Source: Chamaecrista fasciculata (Eukaryota > Streptophyta > Magnoliopsida > Fabales > Fabaceae). From it: 64,000 bases of DNA. The stretch lies in contig QANZ01045097.1 in the NCBI GenBank assembly GCA_003254925.1, positions 138,879 to 202,878 on the forward strand. Direction: 5' to 3'. Position 1 is the stretch's first letter. The number at the start of each line of letters is the position of its first letter. Below the pieces are notes generated by a model that had not been told where the DNA came from, did no database searches, and worked only from the letters and a program-made list of their open reading frames with translations. A program made the position numbers and the translations under genes. Below, piece after piece: positions 1 through 12,805 of this stretch.

Positions 1-470
1 AAAAGATATTTTTTTGTTAGTTACTTAAATTAAAAAGAATCACCAGATTTATTTTGGACCCTTAACATATGAGGAATCACCTTCTAGAGCAAAAGAATTT
101 GATTTTGAAGTTCAACTTAAAAGCGTCAACACAACCAATTCCAAATTCCTAGAACTAAGACTTTTTAATATTTTAAGAGTTAATTCAATTAAATGTCACA
201 ATCCAAGCAAAATACCTTAAACTAGTGAGAATCACCTTATAAAAAAAAACAATTTGTTCCGAAAAATCTACTTAAAGAATCAACACAAATACATAAAAGG
301 TATAACAGCATAGGGTCTTAGAGATATTTGTTGCGTTAATTCAATTACATTTCACAAGCCAACAATATCCCTAAAACAAGAGAGAATCACCTTCTAAAGC
401 TATAAGATTTATTTTAGAAGCTCTACTTAAAAGAACATATACCTAAAATTAGAAGATGACCTTGTAATAA
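1..470. repeat. degenerate tandem repeat, about 155-bp period
   Basis: Three to four diverged units are visible, each with GAATCACCTTCTA-like sequence followed by an AAAAGAATTTGATTTTGAAG-like stretch and CTTAAAAG (around 30, 70, 227 and 381). Between them is a second shared block, AATTCAATTAAATGTCACAA (about 183) and AATTCAATTACATTTCACAA (about 331). No coding potential is seen. It forms the left edge of the large array and may continue outside the window. Confidence 0.6.
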
Positions 471-672
471 TATAAATTATACAAGTAAGCATATATAAGT
501 GAAAGTAGAACCTATGCACATTCTTATGATAGTCTGAGTTATACCAAGATATATTTATTTGCCTATTTCATACAAAATCCCCCCTTGAATGAAGGCAACC
601 CAAAAAGATTTAAAAAAAAAAAAAAACCAATGTCAACACCAATCGGCCAAGGAAAATCTCAACTCTAAAGTC

Positions 673-1317
673 AAAGCAAAAATTCATAAAAGCCATATTC
701 AGATGAAAGGCAACATAATGATTATAAAAATTAATACGCAATAAGAGTGTAAAATATAAATTCTTATGTTAGCATATCTTTGATACAAAATATCAAGAAC
801 AAAATTATATGTAGTCCACATCTACTCCACATCTACTCCAGTAAACCCATCTCGAACTTTCCATTTCAGACATTTCTTTCTTAACTTGTAAGAACACGGG
901 GTTAACTTACCATCATAAACTAAATTTTGTTAGCATAGTTTGGATGTTATTGTTCTTCTAGTTTTACCATATAGATAATATATAGTTATAAGTACTAAAN
1001 AAAGCAAAAATTCATAAAAGCCATATTCAGATGAAAGGCAACATAAGGATTATAAAAATTAATGCGCAATAAGAGTGTAAAATATAAATTCTTATGTTAG
1101 CATATCTTTGATACAAGATATCAAGAACAAAATTATATGTACTCCACATCTACTCCAGTAAACCCATCTCGAACTTTCCATTTCAGACATTTCTTTCTTA
1201 ACTTGTAAGAACACGAGGTTAACCTACCATCATAAACTAAATTTTGTTAGCATAGTTTGGGTGTTATTGTTCTTCTAGTTTTACCATTTAGATAATATAT
1301 AGTTATAAGTACTAAAA
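673..1317. repeat. near-identical direct duplication split by a single N
   Basis: Bases 673-999 and 1001-1317 are almost identical and are separated only by one N at 1000. A few differences exist (for example ATAATGATTA against ATAAGGATTA). The break on a lone N suggests two overlapping contig ends or haplotypes that were joined without merging, rather than a biological tandem duplication. A further relative of the same block starts near 4390. Confidence 0.75.
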
Positions 1318-2028
1318 AATGTATAGTAACTTAATATAAAAACTAAATTGTAAAATAAGAAATTTGTCATCAATAATGTTGAAGATGAGCTCAAGAAATA
1401 TCTCAACTTTCAAAAGGGCTTAAATACACTTTTGGTCCCTCTAGAATTTTAAAAGTGTGACAGAAAAGGATGAGAAAAATAAGCAAAAGAAATAAAGATG
1501 CCAGGAGAAAGTCTAGAGAGAGAAATTATAAGAGAAAGTGGAGTGCAACCCAGAAAATGAGTAAAAATTTTGGCTGAATTAAAGGAACGTGTAAATGAGT
1601 GAAAAGGGAGCAAATTAAGTGGGAGAAAGAAAAAATATTGAGGAAAACATGATGATGCACCAACATATGACATTTCTAGATTGGGGCAGAAATTATGTAT
1701 TGTGTACTGGTTTTCATTGCACCTATTAGTGAACCTAGACCCGAGGTCAAATTTGTAATATATAATTGAAGATAATTGTCTAAAGAGAAGTGACCATATC
1801 AGATATAGTTTGTTTCTATTCCTTATTTCCCTAATTTTTATCTCGTGTATCCTTTCAATTAACTAATTTAATAATACAGTTAGTAATCTACAAATTATGT
1901 ACATATCAATATTCAATACAGTTGATGCTATAAGATATAGTAAATGTGAGTCTTTTTTTTTTTAAAAGAAAATCCTCCACAAGTCACCTAAAACTAAGGC
2001 CTCAATATAGATTATCTAAATTACTAAC

Positions 2029-2493
2029 CTGAAATGCCCCACTTTCTAACACGTATTATTACACACAAGCTAGAATTACTGCACCAAATTAAAATAGAAT
2101 TGAGAAAACAATAGAAAGTACATTAAGAGGATGAATCTATAGTCAAGCATTAGAAGATACCCACTCCAGCAGGACAACAAGATCATGGAGCTCATAGTCC
2201 CAATTCTAGTAACACTTGTGGTTACTTTCAAAACTCTCCACAACGTCATCACCAAATATTTCCATGTCACTGCACTAATTAATTCTAAAAAGCAATTTGC
2301 AAAAACTTTCTAATAAGTTAGTGTTGGCATAATATAATCTCACAAATTCTTTCGTTGTATAAGATAATATGATCAGGACATGTTCCACCTTCAACCATAC
2401 CAGTAGCCCCTTCTTGTGTGCCAGATACAACAACCTTAACATGATTTCCAGGTTCAAAGTATTTACAAAATTCCCTTTTATGTACAACAAGAG
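2029..2493 (-). pseudogene. SPT5: SPT5 transcription elongation factor, broken copy I (KOW region)
   Basis: Read on the minus strand, this piece resembles the central KOW region of plant SPT5, the RNA polymerase II elongation factor that partners SPT4. From about 2490 downward one reads matches to KTLAVNERELCKYFEPGNHV, then GTQEGATGMV, EHVLIILSDTTKE and VESSEVTT, and finally a short exon corresponding to FGVIIRVESEAFQ near 2040-2080. Lesions are visible. Two bases are missing after GATGMV, which shifts the frame into VEHVLIIL. An extra base lies in the VESSEV exon, one base is missing before the YELHDLV segment, and an extra base lies in the VIIRV exon. Splice-like GT/AG borders remain. The family is recalled from plant SPT5 proteins; no alignment was run. 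The C-terminal part of this copy would lie left of the window. Confidence 0.8.
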
Positions 2494-3039
2494 TTTTCTG
2501 ATAAAAATCAACAATGATTACTAATCTAGGCCCTATTAATTATGTTCCTTAATGTCCCAGATATATAGAAGTATTAGTCAAATTTGCATCACACACATAT
2601 TTACAAAAATTTTTGTGGTTATCCAAATGCAAGGGCAACAACAATAAATCAAGACGAGAACTCAATACAACACTTTTAACTCTTTCAAAGAAGCTTCTAC
2701 ACATGACATGATTTAGAACCAAATAAAAAACACTGAATTACTAAAGCTTAACCATAGAAATTTCATGAAATGAATAACTAGAAATGCCAACATGCCAATT
2801 GGTTGAACAATGACAAAACATAATATATATGCATATACAACAAAGATAAATCAATTCTCATCCTAACGTACAATATAATCAACTACACAAGCATTTACTC
2901 CCCCACACAACAACAATAATTCATGCCTCGTAATCGCACCAAAGACCCATTGTCTCTCCCTCACTTATTTGGTTTATTGTTTGGGTGGGGACTATTTTAT
3001 CCATCTTTCTGTTTTATTATCTAGACTATGACTAATATT

Positions 3040-3600
3040 CTTCACCTATCCGTTTTACGGTCTAGGTGATGACTGATCTCTTTCACCAATTTGCTTGTCT
3101 AAGTGAATCATCTATCCGTTTTACGGTCTAAACGATAATTAACATATATTCACTTATCCTTTTTACGGTCTAAGAGAGGACATATTTTTTTCATCTATCC
3201 GTTTTACGGTCTAGAAGATGATTAATTTATTTTCACCTATCCGATTTACGGTCTAGACGATAATAAACATATATTCACCTATCCGTTTTACGGTCTATAA
3301 GAGAAGGTCTCATTTTCACAATTTGCTTTACTATCTAAGTGAGGACATATTTCTTTCATCTATCCGTTTTACGGTCTAGAAGATAATTAATTTATTTTCA
3401 CCTATCCATTTTACGATTATGTGAAGGCTAATCTCATTTTCACCTATTTACTTTACTGTCTAAGTGAAGACTTCATCTATCCGTTTTACGGTATAGACGA
3501 TGACTAATATTGTTGCACATATCCATTTTAATTTAAGCATAGGATTGATCTCATTTTCACCTATCCGTTTTACAGTCTAGGCAAAAGCTAACCCCTACAA
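3040..3600. repeat. hairpin minisatellite, array 1
   Basis: About eleven variants of a core ATCCGTTTTACGGTCTA (at about 3050, 3112, 3152, 3196, 3237, 3280, 3360, 3402, 3478, 3513 and 3562). Most are flanked on the left by CACCT or TCATCT and on the right by GGTGA or AGATGA, so the core CCGT-TTT-ACGG stem can be extended by the flanks. Interleaved are CAATTTGCTT...TCTAAGTGAGG segments. The array lies just 3' of the SPT5 C-terminal exon fragment on the minus strand. A similar string occurs in the SINE body at 27,297-27,335. Confidence 0.85.
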
Positions 3601-3785
3601 GAAAAGTGAGAAAATAGAGGTTGACCAAGAACAACTTGCATGATATTTGGACGAGCTAAGTGAGTGAGCCTTTTGGATTTTCACCTCAACCATCATCTAT
3701 ATATCATTATATTGTATTCAACTATATATAAAGGTCACAACATATGCATGAAGTTTAAACACATTTTTTTTTTGTTTTTTAGTGT

Positions 3786-3930
3786 GGAAGCATGATGGTC
3801 CATTGCTATTCATTTGGACAAGAACTTCTCTTATAATTCCCACAGCAGAGTCCTCTCCAGACCTGTGAGAATAAACCAATATTTCCGGCATAAACGATGG
3901 TCCTTCATTGTTCTCGCCTACAACAAAATT
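3786..3930 (-). pseudogene. SPT5: SPT5 C-terminal exon fragment (copy II)
   Basis: The minus strand reads GEGPSFMPEILV-like sequence (here NEGPSFMPEILVYSHRSGED) followed by SAVGIIREVL. This corresponds to the last conserved segment of plant SPT5, WFMPDILV-x-(A)GED-x-VGVIRDV, ahead of the final KOW domain. The tryptophan of WFMPDIL is replaced by Ser. After IREV the frame runs into unrelated sequence, and the final KOW domain is absent. It most likely belonged with the SPT5 exons at 7.05-7.69 kb, which lie upstream on the same strand. Confidence 0.8.
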
Positions 3931-4416
3931 AAACCAACAAATTGTTAGGCTAAGCTTATTATAACTATTAACAATAACATTTAAAACCTTGGTAGATCCA
4001 ATCAATAAATAATACGCAAAAATTAATGGACGAAGTTGGCAGATCCAATCTAGAAAAGGATCTTAAGATATAAGAGACAAGTTGGACGGAGAAGTATGGA
4101 AAACAAAACAAACTTGTCTAGGTATACGATCATTCTCATGGTTAGTGGTGGGGTCTATTGGAGGTTTCTTGTATGAATTATAAAATAAAGACACCCTAAT
4201 AGTTTGTCAAAAATTAAAAGAAATAAAAGAACTCTGCTAGCACCATAATTATCACTAGACCATGTTTAACTGATCTGATAAATTGATCATCCGTACTTAC
4301 ATTAGGAAAATGATATAAATAAACATTCAAAATTCCAAATACCAAAGAAAACACTAGAGTGCAGAATACAAATAACCATCAAATATGAAAAGCAACATAA
4401 GGATTATAAAAATTAA

Positions 4417-4897
4417 GGCAAAACACCCTTTCGTGCCCCTAACGTTTGCGGTGATTTTCAGTTAGGCCCCTAATTTTGACTCAATATTGATGTGTCAATT
4501 TGTTTTTATTTGTGTGTCAATTTTTTGTTCTGAATTGAATATGTGGCAAGATGACTGGATAAATAAAACATCCCTGATTTATTTTTTATCCACAATGACA
4601 TTTCCTACATGGTATAAGGCTTGCGAAGATGAAGATGAAGATGTCAAAAAAATTTTAAGGTAGTAATTTTTTGGTTTAGAGAATGTCATGGTGGATAAAA
4701 AATAAATCAGGAATGTTTTATTTATTCAGTCATCTTGCCACATATTCAATTCATAACAAAAAATTGACACACAAGTAAAATTAGGGGCATAATTGAAACT
4801 AACTTTTCACAATGGGGGCACAACTGACACAAATGAAACGTTAGGGGCATAATTGAAAATCACCGCAAACGTTAGGGGCATGAAAGGGTCTTTTGCC
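4417..4897. mobile_element. MULE-like MITE, 481 bp, with 10-bp target duplication
   Basis: The ends are inverted: GGCAAAACACCCTTTCGTGC at the left and the complementary GCATGAAAGGGTCTTTTGCC at the right. The inverted arms then continue through much of the element. The 10-bp sequence TAAAAATTAA occurs on both sides (4407-4416 and 4898-4907), typical of Mutator-like elements (usually 8-11 bp). Paralogous copies of the flank at about 726-735 and 1053-1062 carry one TAAAAATTAA and no insertion. It is non-autonomous, with no transposase ORF. Confidence 0.85.
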
Positions 4898-6375
4898 TAA
4901 AAATTAATGAACAACAAGAGTGTAAAATATAAATTCTTATGTTAGCATATCTTTCATACAAGATATCTAAGAACTGAATCATATGTACTCCACATCTACT
5001 CTAGTAAACCCATCTTGAACTTCCCATTTCAGACATTTCTTATTTAGCTTGTAAGAACGTAAGGTTAACTTGCCATCATAAACTAAATTCTGTTAGCATA
5101 GTTTGGGTTCTATTGTTCTTCTAGTTATAAGCACCAAAATAAGTACAGTAGCTTAATATAAAAACTAATTTGTAACATAAGAAATTTGTCATGAATAATG
5201 TTGAAGATAAGTTCAAGAAATATCCCAACTTTAAAAAGGGCTTAAATACACTTTTGGTCCCTTTAGAATTTTAAAAGTGTGACAGAAAAGGATGAGAAAA
5301 ATAAGCGAGAGGAACAAATATGCCAGCAGAAAGTCTAGAGAGAGAATTATAAGAGAAAGTGGAGTGTAACCTAAAAATAAGCCAAGAGAAATAGTAAGAA
5401 AAAGAGCACAAATTTTGGCTGAGTTAAAGGCACATGTAAATGACTGAAAAAGGAACAATTTAAGTGGGAGAAAGAAAAAATATCGAGGAAAACATGATAA
5501 TGCACCAACATATGACATTTCTAGATTGGGGGGAAAAAATATGTGTAGGGGAAAGACAGCCTATAAGATAGAAATCATGACCCAAAAACTTAATTTAGAA
5601 TATAAACTTGTCTGTCCATCATATGAAAAAGCACTTAGATAGATGTAACTGGAGACATCATTTAAAAAAAAAAAAGCACAGCTAGCTAATATGAAGACCC
5701 AAGATAGTCACGATTACCGACTTGGTATCGCGGACTTGTACCCAAGGAATCCATCTTCCCAGTTATCCCTGGTTTTATTTCCATAAAAAATATAGGTATC
5801 AACATTCACAAAACAACAATTGTACGTGTTTTTAAATTGATAATACAGACCGAATCTGCAACATGTCACAGAAGATAAATATTAAAAACTTGTTTATAGC
5901 TAATCATTAGTTTATTTATATTTCTTACTTTTCTAATTGCATCTATTTTTTTTACTTCTTATATGCTTTTAATTAATATTTTAATATTATAGTTTTATTT
6001 ACCTATAAAATCACTATATATATAGTATCATTGATATGAGGTTATATCAGATGTGAAATATTTTTCTAAAGCCCCAGCAAACCAAGGCCTCAGTACATAT
6101 TCTCTCAATAAATGTATTGTATAGTAGTTTTCATTGCACCAATCAGTCAACCTAGATCTGATGTCAAATTTGCAATATATAACTGAAGATAATTGTCTAA
6201 AGAGAAGTGACCATATCGCATATAGTTTGTTTCTATTCCTTATTTTCCTAATTTTTATCTCGTGTATCCTTTCAATAATTATTATAATAATATAGTTAGT
6301 AATCTACAAATTCTGTACATATCAATATTCAATACAGTTAATGCTATAAGATATAGTAAATGTGAACCAGTATTT

Positions 6376-6564
6376 TTAAAAAAAATCCTCCACAAGCCAC
6401 CTAATACTAAGGCCTATATATAGACTAGATTGTATGTACTCCAAACCTAATGTAAATTTTATAAAAAAATTTAAATTTGGGAATGGCACAGCTTTACAAC
6501 TTGGATTACATACATTACTTCTATTAACATGATAAACGATAACAAAAACTTTAATTTCCAGCAA
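6376..6564 (-). other. conserved ORF-like segment, unidentified (first copy)
   Basis: The minus strand contains NVCNPSCKAVPFPNL, which is kept in the second copy at 12,516-12,761. It lies downstream of an SPT5 exon cluster on the same strand, as its partner does. I do not recognise it and it is not a part of SPT5 I can place. It may be intronic or repeat sequence that stays open by chance. Confidence 0.3.
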
Positions 6565-7045
6565 GTGTCTTACAAACTTTTTGCTCTAATAGCTTTTATT
6601 ACCATCACTAATATATATTCTTGAACGAATAGTACATGACAAACCTTGGAGGACAGACTCATGGGAGTATATGGATTCCATGTGCATAGGAGTTATCATT
6701 CCATCATCAATAGGTGTTGCTGCGAAAAGCAATATGTTCAACAAACATAATAGAAGTCAATTTTAGTAATAATACAACATACAAATTTTCAAGCCAACAA
6801 AAATAACTTAAACCCTCAAGGATCTCGTAGGATAAAAATTCAAATTGGCATGAAAATTAGTTACATATCTATCACATTTATTTTTTTCTTAATCTTGCAC
6901 TTGATTTCCCTTAATTTCACCATTGCAACTTCAGATCTGTCAGGAACCCCCCTTAAGAACCTAAAACAAAATAAAAGCGCATTAAGATTTAAGATATGCA
7001 AAAGGTAAATGTTAAAATACTTTTGACTTATTATCTAAGTTACTA

Positions 7046-7690
7046 ACCTGAAATGCCTCACTTTCTACACGTATTATTACACCAAAGCTAGAATTAATGC
7101 ACCAAATTAAAATAAAATTGAGAAAAAAAGTAGAAAATACATTTAAGAGAATGAATGTCAAGCATTAGAAAACACTCACTCCAGCAAGACAAGATCATGG
7201 AGCTCATAGTCCTCAATTATTGTAATTCCTGTGGTTAATTCAGAACTCTCCACAAAGTCATCAGCAGATATTTCCATGTTTCTGCACTAATTCTAAATAT
7301 TAATTTGCGAAAACTTTCTAATAAGTTAGTGTTGGCATAATAAAATCTCACACGTTCTTTTGTTGTATCAGATAATATGATCAGGACATGATATTCCACC
7401 TTCACAACCACACCTGTAACCCTTTCTTGTGTGCTAGATGCAACCTTAACAAGATTTCCAGGTTCAAATAATTAACAAAGTTCCCTTTCATTTCCAGCAA
7501 GAGTTTTCTGCTGAAAGCAAACAATATCAATTACTAATCATCATGCAAAAGCAGTAGGCATTCCAAGGAAGAAAACGATCTTATATTAACCCATGCTTAC
7601 TGAAGCCATCTTTGAACATCATCCTTCCAATAGTTTCAAAGTGTCATGGGATCACATCTATGGTCCACACGGATAAGCAATTCCCTAAAC
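7046..7690 (-). pseudogene. SPT5: SPT5 broken copy II (KOW region)
   Basis: The minus strand, from about 7690 down, first gives ELLIRVDHRCDPMT. An apparent deletion of about eight bases follows, then FETIGRMMFKDGF, matching plant SPT5 (ELHIRVEHRRDPMT...FENIGGMLFKDGF). The next exon (about 7511 down) reads KTLAGNERELC, a TAA stop at 7472-7474, then LFEPGNLVKV, STQERVTGVVVKVEYHVLII and LSDTTKERV. The exons ending in FVESSELTTGI and YELHDLV follow, then the short VIIRV-type exon near 7050-7100. Exon order and splice-like borders are those of a real gene, but the stop and the deletion rule out a normal product. The C-terminal piece is at 3786-3930. Confidence 0.8.
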
Positions 7691-7949
7691 AAAAAGAAAC
7701 AATGAGGGCAGAAAGTGAATAACTTCCCAAGAAACAGACATAATTCTGTTAAAATAAGAGGGATCAAAATTTTATTGTTCACTTAATACTGATGAAAGAG
7801 GTACCTGATGCCAAATCTTCTAGTCGATGATCTAGAATGGTGGGATACTTCACATTTATAAAATCACAGAGACGAAAATTTACACAACTCCCTCAAATGT
7901 AAAGCAACTTAATTAATTTAATCGGACAGAGAAAATAGAAAAAAACTGA

Positions 7950-9420
7950 AACAGAAGTAAGAGATACTTAATGGGTTGGTTGCAGAAAGTGGAGCAAAAT
8001 TTGGATAAAAATTAGTAATGAGAAAGAAAAAATGGCTTCTTCTGCTCCTACAGTTTCTTATTTAGAATAGCTAAATTTAGTTCTTTTCACAATCTCAAAA
8101 GCATGATAATAAGTATTCTCAAAACAGTGATAAGAAAAAACTCTTTCAGAAATAGTTTCAAATATGTTGAATTGTACAGAAAGAAACTTTTCAAAAAAAG
8201 AAAATTATGGAAAGCAGAGAAGAACATCACATGAAGATGTGACAGACAATGGAGCAACATTAAGGTTTCAAATTACCTTGTTCCAAAACTTGTAAACTAT
8301 GAGTTTCTTCAATTCAAATGCTTCCCCCTACTAAAAAAAAACATGCTTTAGAAAACCTTTCTTCTGAAATACACAACATAGATAATCAGCAAGAAAAAAG
8401 ACTGGGTTGACAAGGACTGTAACTTAATAAAAATGAATTGAATATAAGAACACCAAAGTAATCCAGAAGTACCCATCTAAGTAGTTGAAACAATTTTCAA
8501 TTAAAATCATATACTATCTATCATCATACATAAAACCAAGTCGTTCCCAGATTAGGTTGAGAAAAACAAAATTTATGAAAATAAGGCAGAAGTCTGCATT
8601 TACAATACCCAGTTTGATTATAAAGCCATACCTTCACTCCTTGAGATTCAAGAAAAGTATCCACAGACTTGGCTAATTTCTGCACAAAGTTACTAAAATA
8701 AAGTCAAAGAAATAAAACCAAGTACCCATCTAAGTAGTTGAAACAATTTTCAGTTAAAATCATATACTGTCTATCATCATACATAAAACCGTTCCCAGAT
8801 TAGGTTGAGTAAAACAAAATTTATGAAAATAAGGCAGAAGTCTACATTTACAATACCCAGTTTGATTATAAAGCCATACCTTCACTACTTGAGATTCAAG
8901 AAAAGTATCCTCAGACTTGGCTAATTTCTGCACAAAGTTAGTAAAATAAAGTCAAAGAAAAACTAAAAAAATTGACATTGAAATACTTCTATACAGCTTG
9001 AATCAACAAAAACAATGACATTGAAAAATAAAAATAATAAATGATTTTCAGATCATTGTGAGACGTAATTAGAACTTATCTTTAGAACCCTTCTCCTTGC
9101 TCCCGTTCCACCATCATATCATGCCCTGATATCTTAGAGGTAATCAAAAGTGAAAATTAAAAGTAACATTAACATATATGATGCAACTATATAGCTTGAA
9201 TAAAAAAACACAATGACTTTGAAAAATAGAAATAATAAACGGCTTTTCAGTTACTGTAAGATGTAATTGGAACCTATCTTTAGAATCCTTCTCCTTGCGA
9301 CGAATATCCAGTTGTTCAAGTGTTTTCAATCTGCTCTACAACTTGAACTCAATTACCCTGCTCCGCCGAGGTAGTTCTAGTAAGTTTCTCCCAAGTTGCA
9401 AATTGGCTCATTAATATAAG
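7950..9420 (-). pseudogene. exon-like cluster of unidentified gene, copy 1
   Basis: Several short minus-strand segments look like exons bounded by AG and GT. One reads KLAKSVDTFLESQGVK (about 8630-8680, repeated at about 8883-8933). Another reads LEQLDIRRKEKDSKD (about 9285-9325). Related pieces recur at 14-16 kb and 20-22 kb. I do not recognise the family, and these pieces are not part of any SPT5 region I know. Frames are not connected over the whole cluster, so this is at best a relic. It lies upstream (minus strand) of the SPT5-derived exons in the same repeat unit, so a second gene may have been joined to SPT5 before amplification. Confidence 0.4.
8469..8950. repeat. 254-bp tandem duplication
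   Basis: AGTACCCATCTAAGTAGTTG begins at about 8469 and again at about 8722, and the next 230 bases are closely similar in both. It is a local two-copy duplication within the first unidentified exon cluster and duplicates the KLAKSVDTF-like segment. Confidence 0.8.
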
Positions 9421-10799
9421 GCAAACCTTCACATTCATTGAGAATTTCCTCTTTGGAAACTCACAATGAGGTTGCTCTCCCTAAAAATGGAATTATATAC
9501 AAACAAATAAGTTACAAAATATAACCGTATCATTTTCTTTATGACAATTTAATAATGTTATTGACAAGGGTAAAGGGACCAAATTAAATAGGCATGATTT
9601 CCTTTGTTAACAATTGACCAGCTCTTGAAGATTTCTTGGGGGACCAGTTGGGGAGTACATACCTATGATTGGAGGAGAGATGACCCTTTTTAAGGCTCAA
9701 AGCCTTACTTAATTAAATGTTGAGTCAGAAAAGAAACTGTGAATAATATTGTGTTCCTATATTATTATCATTCAGAATATACTGGGCAATATTACTCCTT
9801 AATTCTAGCAAAGACTATTAAAGGAAAAGATTGACCTAACAAATATGGAAGGCAACGTTACAGCCTGTACAAATAAATGAGATATATACAAATAAAAAAA
9901 AAAGATATATGGTCTTCTCACAGAAACTATGATAATAATAGAGTATAAAATGAGGATGGAAATACAAGATGGGACAAGTAATAAAATAAATATTTGGCAA
10001 GAAGAATTATAAATATGTTCATAATTTGTGTGTAGTGTAAACTGAGTACAAATTAACTCCACAAACTCAATAAGTTTTTAATTGACTAACTCTAACTCTA
10101 ATTTCTATTCAATTTTCTAGTCTGATCAAGGTCTACAATGATTACTAACCTAGGCCCTATTATTTATCTATACACATCAGTCAAATTTGCATCACACACA
10201 TATTTACAAAATTGTTGTGGTTATCCAAATGCAAGGGAAACAACAATAAATCAAGACGACAACTCGATACTACATTTTAACTCTTTCAAAGAAGCTCCTA
10301 AACTTGACATGATTTTTCTGAGAAACCAACAAAAAGAAACACTGAATTACTGAAGCTCGTAACAATAAAAATTTCGTGAAATGAACAATTAGAAAAGCCA
10401 ACATACCAGTTGGTTGAACATTGACAAAACATAATATATATACAACATAAAAATATATCATTTCTCACCCTAACAATATAATCAACTATGCAAGCATTTA
10501 CTCCCCCAAAAGAAAAATAACAAACCTTTGGACTTTTAGACTCAAAAACAACACAGAAATGTGTTTAATCTTCAGGCATATGTTGTGGACCTCCATATAA
10601 AGTAGAATGCTAAAAAATGATATACTGATGAGAGTTGAGGTGAGAATCCAAAAGGCTCACAGACTTAGCTCAACCAAAGCGAATCATAATGGTCACGACA
10701 TTGTTCCCATCAAACTGTATTAGGTTAGACCCATATGTTCTTCTCTAAGTAATCACTCTAGAGATCATCTACCTCACTTATTTTCTATATTCAACTTTC

Positions 10800-11240
10800 C
10801 ATTTTACTATCTAGACTATGACCTATATGTTTCACCTATCCGTTTTACGGTCTAGGTGAGGGCTGAGCTCTTTCACCAATTTTCTTGTCTAAGTGAGGAC
10901 TATTTCTTTCATCCATCTGTTTTACGGTCTAGATGATAATAACAGTTATTCACCCATCCGTTTTACGGTCTAGGTGAGGGTTGAGCTTTTTCACCAATTT
11001 GATTGTACTATTTCTTTCATCTATCCATTTTACGGTCTAGGAGAAGGTCTAATTTTCACAATTTGCTTTACTAACTAAGTGAGGACATACTTCTTTCATC
11101 TATCCGTTTTACTGCCTAGAAGATTGTTGATATATTTTCACCTATCCGTTTTACGGTCTAGGTAATCATTCTCACCTATTTGCTTTACTATCCAAGTGAA
11201 GACTTCACCTATCCGTTTTACGGTCTAGGCGGCAACTGGA
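10800..11240. repeat. hairpin minisatellite, array 2
   Basis: About eight variants of ATCCGTTTTACGGTCTA lie between 10,838 and 11,228, again alternating CACCT...AGGTG and CATCT...AGATG flanks. The array precedes the GTGGAAGCATGATGGTCC stub at 11,414. The order matches arrays 1, 3 and 4. Confidence 0.85.
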
Positions 11241-11413
11241 GGTTTTGACCTAGTATAGTTTTATGGGTTCAAACATGTTTGGACGAGCTAAGTGAGTGAG
11301 CCTTTTGTATTCTCATCTCAACCATCATCTATATATCATTATATCATATTTAACTATGTATAATGGTCACAACATATGCATGAAGTTTAAACACATTTTT
11401 GTATTGTTTTTTA

Positions 11414-11454
11414 GTGTGGAAGCATGATGGTCCATTGCTTTCCATTTGGACAAG
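11414..11454 (-). pseudogene. SPT5: SPT5 C-terminal exon stub (copy III)
   Basis: The minus strand reads LVQMESNGPSCFH, identical in layout to the tail of the C-terminal fragment at 3786. The upstream FMPEILV part is missing. Matching stubs lie at 17,759-17,799 and 23,540-23,580. Confidence 0.5.
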
Positions 11455-11713
11455 TAAATACAAGTGTCGATTTATCTTTGTGAATTATGCTTTGTCATTG
11501 TTTCACCAATATGATGGCATTTCTAATTTTTCTTCCATAAAATTATTTTTCTAAAAAATTTAATTTTACAATATTTTTCAACCAAACAAAAAACAAAAAC
11601 AAGAGTAGGCCAGTACTATGAACAATAGAATAAAAAAAATATACGTATTACAAACATGAGTTCATAAGCCAAAAAAAGAAAAAGAGAAAAATTCTGAAAA
11701 CCTAGCTAACCTA

Positions 11714-12290
11714 AGGACTTGAATAAGTGACAAAAATTCACTGTTGAAGAACCAAAAAAAAGCACCAAAACAAACAAGCATGTACATTAACACACACACA
11801 CAAAAGGAAAATGAAAATTAATGCAAAACAAATAGATAACTCAAAAAGTCCAGTACTATCTTGGTCAAAACCAAAGTGACAAATAAATAATTGATAGTGA
11901 TGAAATGTGAAGAAGATAACCAAATGACTTGAACAAGTGACAAAAACTCATTGTTGGAGAACCAAAAAATCGCACCAAAATAAACAAGCAACAACACATA
12001 GAGAAGGAAAATGAAAATTAATGCAAACAAATAGATTACTCAAAAAGTCCAGTACTATCTTGATCAAAACCAAAGTGACAAATAATTAATTGATAGTGAT
12101 GAAATGTGATGAAGATGACCAATGACTTGAACAAGTGACAAAGACTCACTGTTGAAGAACCAAAAAATCACACCAAAATAAACAAGCACGTACATTAACA
12201 CTCAAAAAGTCCAGTACTATCTTGATCAAAACCAAAGTGACAAATAATTAATTGATAGTGATGAAATGTGAAGAAGATACCTAGAGAGAA
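11714..12290. repeat. tandem repeat, about 205-bp period
   Basis: Three or more units contain GACTTGAACAAGTGACAAA, GAAGAACCAAAAAA and CAAAAAGTCCAGTACTATCTTG (around 11,714, 11,926 and 12,125, plus a shortened unit after about 12,200). Open frames across it (11,738-12,407) simply follow the repeat and are not believable proteins. Confidence 0.75.
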
Positions 12291-12515
12291 TAAAATCCGA
12301 ACAAAATCTCTTAACCTAGAGAGAATAAAGATAGAAACCATGACAAAAAAACTTAATGTAGATATAAACTGCAAATAATTAATTTCACAAATTTTTATCT
12401 CGTGCATCCTTTCAATAATTAATTTAATAATATAGTTAGTAATTTACAAATTCTGTACATATCAATATTCCAATACAGTTAATGCTGTAAGGTATAGTAA
12501 ATGTGTATCTTTTTT

Positions 12516-12761
12516 TTAAAAGACAATCCTCCACAAGCCACCTAAAACTAAGGCCCCAATATAGATAAGATTATATGTAACCAAATAATCTAATTTAAAT
12601 TTTTTACAAAATTTTAAATTTGGGAATGGCACAGCTTTACAACTGGGATTACATACATTACTAACATTAACATGGTAATCAGTAACAATAACTTTACCAG
12701 CAAGTGCGTTACAAACTGTTTGTTCTAAATTATTACCATCACTAAGATTTAAGATATGCAA
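12516..12761 (-). other. conserved ORF-like segment, unidentified (second copy)
   Basis: Carries the same NVCNPSCKAVPFPNL string as 6376-6564, preceded here by LEQTVCNALAGKVIVTDYHV. It lies just downstream of the SPT5 exon cluster of copy III. No family is recognised. Confidence 0.3.
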
Positions 12762-12805
12762 AAGCTAAATTTTAAAATACTTTTGACTTATTATCTGAGT
12801 TACTA

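Noticed and set aside
3040-3600. CRISPR-like spaced repeats
   Set aside because: Unit spacing is irregular, spacers are not unique and the DNA is plainly a plant nuclear genome; it is a minisatellite.
11738-12407. Open frames of 60-70 codons rich in Phe and Ile
   Set aside because: They follow the 205-bp tandem repeat and share the repeated FHHYQLFICHFGFDQDSTG-type string; no family and no splice context.
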